A program made the position numbers and the translations under genes. The notes under the pieces were generated by a model. It worked only from the letters and a program-made list of their open reading frames with translations, had not been told where the DNA came from and did no database searches. From the NCBI GenBank assembly GCA_001275005.1, contig JWZX01001013.1, positions 1-18,130 on the forward strand: a stretch of DNA of 18,130 nt, read 5' to 3'. Positions 16,082 to 18,130 of the stretch are shown here, piece by piece. Origin of the DNA: Chrysochromulina tobinii (lineage: Eukaryota; Haptophyta; Prymnesiales; Chrysochromulinaceae). Numbering within the stretch: the first letter of the stretch is position 1; the number at the start of each line of letters is the position of its first letter.

Positions 16082-17305
16082 ATGCTTGCACGCCGTGCGC
16101 CAGTCCTATCTGCTGCGCTGCGCTCTCGTGGCCTTTCCCGCCTTGCCGCGGTGTCGCACTCACTCCTTCCGCCGCAGCTGCCCGGAAGGCCGTTTGAGGA
16201 CGAGGCTGACGAGATGGTGTTGAAGATCATGCATGGGATGGCCGTCCGGTGCCACGCTGCCGGGAACGTGCACAGCGCCGTGAATGGTTTCCGTGCGGTG
16301 CTGAAGAGCCGCCAAGCCGGCGCGAGCGCCAAATCGCCGTGCACCTTGCACGCCATGGGCAACCTCGCCGCGTGCTTGCGCCAGGCCGGCGAGCTCGCAG
16401 AGGCCGAAGGGCTCGCCCGCGAGCAGGTCGCGTGCTCGGAGCGCCTGCTCGGAGCGGCCCACCCGGATACGCTCGGCGCCAAATCCAACCTCATGGCCGT
16501 CCTGCGCGATGCCGGCAAGTACGATGACGCTGAGCCGCTCGGCCTCGCGCTGCTTGAGGATGCAAGGCTCACGCTCGGGCCGACGCATGCGTCGACGCTC
16601 GCCGCCCAGTCCAACCTGGCGCAGATTTACCTGGCGCAGGGACGGCACAAGGACGCGGAGCCGCTCATCCGTGAGGACCTTCGCCACTCGTCCCTCGTGC
16701 ATGGCGCGCACCACACGGAGACGCTCGTCGCGCTTTCTAACCTCGCCAACGTGCTCACTGCGCAGCGCAAGCTCAACGAGGCAGAGCCACTTATGAGAAA
16801 GCACGTGGCGCTGTGCCGCGAGGTGCACGGCGAGCGCCATCCGCACACGCTCGTCGCGATCCACAATCTCGTCGAGCTGCTCCGCCGGCAGGGCGGCGCA
16901 GAGGTTGAGGCGCTGCTACTGCTGCGCGAGTACAGTGATGCGTCGTCGAGCGTGCTCGGCGAGCGCCATCCCGACTCGATCGACGCGGCCGAGAGCCACG
17001 CCGCGCTGCTCGTGCACCTCGGACGGCTGCCCGAGGCGATCCAGATCGTACGCAAGCTCCACGGCGACGCTCACGTCTGGACCATCTCGCTCCTCGATAA
17101 GCTCGTCCACCGCCTATGCGCGGACGGGCAGCCTGCCGCGGCCGAGCCTTACGCGGTCGAGCTAGTGGATGCGACCGAGCGCGCGCTCGGCGCCGACAAC
17201 AACGCCATGCTTCGCTCGCGCTTGTTGCTCGCGGCCGTGCAGTCCAAGAAGACGGAGGAGGTGAAGCCGTACGGAGCGATTACCTACAAGACTCGAATCT
17301 ATTGA
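16082..17305 (+). CDS. Kinesin-light-chain-type tetratricopeptide repeat protein, probably organelle-targeted
   Basis: The product is 407 residues from the ATG at 16082. An in-frame ATG at 15986 would add 32 residues, but codons there are much less GC-rich at third positions. The frame is open further up, though without a better start. The N-terminus (MLARRAPVLSAALRSRGLSR) is Arg-rich with no acidic residue for about 38 positions and fits a mitochondrial presequence. Residues from about 45 to 390 form tandem 42-residue TPRs of the KLC/TPR_12 type. Recurrent motifs are TL-A-NLA, (A)EAEPL, and G-HP-TL, as in GERHPHTLVAIHNLVELLRR, with about seven units. Such arrays are protein-binding scaffolds; there is no catalytic domain and the partner is unknown. 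It is divergent from mitochondrial IDH. The C-terminus is KPYGAITYKTRIY. Confidence 0.8.
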   Translation: MLARRAPVLSAALRSRGLSRLAAVSHSLLPPQLPGRPFEDEADEMVLKIMHGMAVRCHAAGNVHSAVNGFRAVLKSRQAGASAKSPCTLHAMGNLAACLRQAGELAEAEGLAREQVACSERLLGAAHPDTLGAKSNLMAVLRDAGKYDDAEPLGLALLEDARLTLGPTHASTLAAQSNLAQIYLAQGRHKDAEPLIREDLRHSSLVHGAHHTETLVALSNLANVLTAQRKLNEAEPLMRKHVALCREVHGERHPHTLVAIHNLVELLRRQGGAEVEALLLLREYSDASSSVLGERHPDSIDAAESHAALLVHLGRLPEAIQIVRKLHGDAHVWTISLLDKLVHRLCADGQPAAAEPYAVELVDATERALGADNNAMLRSRLLLAAVQSKKTEEVKPYGAITYKTRIY

Positions 17306-17340
17306 GCTGTCTCAGCCGCAACGCACCGAGCGACGCGACA

Positions 17341-17406
17341 GCACCTTGTACCATTAGCGATGGGTGCCCGCATGGCCCTCCTCTGCACGAGGGCACCTTG
17401 TACCAT
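17341..17406 (+). repeat. 14-bp direct repeat in the TPR gene 3' flank
   Basis: GCACCTTGTACCAT occurs exactly at 17341-17354 and 17393-17406 (offset 52), each followed closely by CGATG. It lies 36 and 88 bp after the TPR stop codon. Confidence 0.85.
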
Positions 17407-17591
17407 CGATGAGCTGAGCATGAAGATCAGCTTCAGATACGCAGCACAGGCGGTGGTGCGGCTGGGCCACCTGAAACTGTGTGAACGGCGAATCTCGCTC
17501 GTCTCAGGGGACGGTCTTCATTTATTGCTGAATGTTCCGCGCACTGACCACTGTCTGCTGCCCGCCAGACCATGGATTCGACGCGGTGTAT

Positions 17592-17597
17592 AATAAA
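17592..17597 (+). terminator. AATAAA polyadenylation-like signal
   Basis: AATAAAG lies in an AT-rich patch 287 nt after the TPR stop codon. It is a possible poly(A) signal for that gene. It is long-range for such a compact genome. Confidence 0.3.
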
Positions 17598-17700
17598 GAA
17601 TGCCACAATGTGTGCGAGTCCCGTCTATGCGTAAACGAAATAGAAAATTTCAGAAATACTATCGACTCTCGATCGAGCTAGTCGCATTCGTTACATTCGG

Positions 17701-17727
17701 TGACGCGCGACACGCCGTGTCGCGTCA
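17701..17727. repeat. Strong near-perfect palindrome (27 nt)
   Basis: CGACACG (17708-17714) and CGTGTCG (17716-17722) are complementary around a central C. The arms extend by TGACG (17701-17705) and CGTCA (17723-17727) with a two-base bulge. It could be a stable hairpin or a dimeric protein-binding site. Confidence 0.8.
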
Positions 17728-17883
17728 CGCCCGGTCCTCTGCCGACTCCTCAGACGGTGTGGGCGGGTCCCGCTCGTTCGACGTTGAGTGAAGCTGAGAT
17801 CAGGTTGCGCACCTGGCAGAAGTGAACTTTTTTTGAGCGCGCCGCAGGCGAGGAAAATTTCGACATGTAACGGCGGTGGTGAC

Positions 17884-17906
17884 ATGTATACGGCTAACCT
17901 ATACAT
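17884..17906. repeat. ATGTATA / TATACAT inverted repeat
   Basis: A perfect 7-bp inverted repeat surrounds the nine-base spacer CGGCTAACC. It is AT-rich in an otherwise GC-rich genome. Confidence 0.75.
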
Positions 17907-18130
17907 AGTAAGATTCCCCAGGATCTAGCATCTACACTACATTCGAGTAATTTTGCTCCATGAGTGCTGCATGCGATGCATCTTTGACAGGATGCTCTCT
18001 GACTCCCCTCTGCAGACTGCACACGCCCCGGTTGGCGGCTAGTAGAGCCGCGTCTAGCCGGCCCGTCGCCCGAGATCATTGTTGAGCCGCGCGAACGCTT
18101 CACTACAGGCAAAGCGAAGACATTGCCAAA

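Larger units (their letters stand above)
17306..18130. other. Right-hand flank without a supportable gene
   Basis: These 825 bp include the 3' UTR of the TPR gene and then sequence with mixed composition. No open frame has recognisable similarity or coding character on either strand. Short repeats and palindromes are listed separately. AT content rises after about 17590. Confidence 0.55.

Overview
This is a GC-rich, gene-dense stretch of eukaryotic nuclear DNA. The recognisable genes are nuclear housekeeping genes: CNOT11, ribosomal protein eS27, NECAP, PRPF31 and a mitochondrially targeted isocitrate dehydrogenase. At least three are split or completed by short GT-AG introns of 95 to 128 nt. 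High GC at third codon positions, short introns with GTRCGY donors, divergent gene pairs and a bacterial-type monomeric isocitrate dehydrogenase in a eukaryote fit a compact-genome marine microalga or related protist. A haptophyte is my first guess, but the lineage is an inference and not certain.

Layout, left to right. A long, low-complexity, acidic protein of unknown function (+, open to the left edge) converges on a secreted protein with three two-cysteine repeats and two SAM domains (-). That gene shares a 225 bp divergent promoter region with CNOT11 (+, two exons), a subunit of the CCR4-NOT deadenylase. CNOT11 converges on ribosomal protein eS27 (-, two exons). Upstream of eS27 on the same strand is a macrodomain (ADP-ribose binding) protein (-), which shares a 165 bp divergent promoter with the clathrin-adaptor accessory protein NECAP (+). 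NECAP converges on PRPF31 (-), a U4/U6 snRNP protein, across about 1.07 kb. Upstream of PRPF31 on the same strand is monomeric NADP-dependent isocitrate dehydrogenase (-, two exons, mitochondrial presequence). It diverges from a TPR protein (+) with a putative organelle-targeting N-terminus. The last 825 bp hold no gene that I can see, only short repeats and palindromes.

The genes do not form one pathway. They cover mRNA decay, translation, splicing, endocytic trafficking and the TCA cycle, and their shared regulation is at most pairwise through divergent promoters. I do not see a defence-island-like or mobile system.

The most unusual observation is that the convergent neighbours NECAP and PRPF31 end in homologous C-terminal tails. 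They match at protein level over about 22 residues, at DNA level in the AGC-CAA-RRG-CAA-GAC block, and weakly just past the stop codon. The tail is native to Prp31, so NECAP probably acquired it by a local inverted duplication. Next in interest are the secreted SAM-domain protein and a fourfold GTCAAG cluster in the macrodomain/NECAP promoter.
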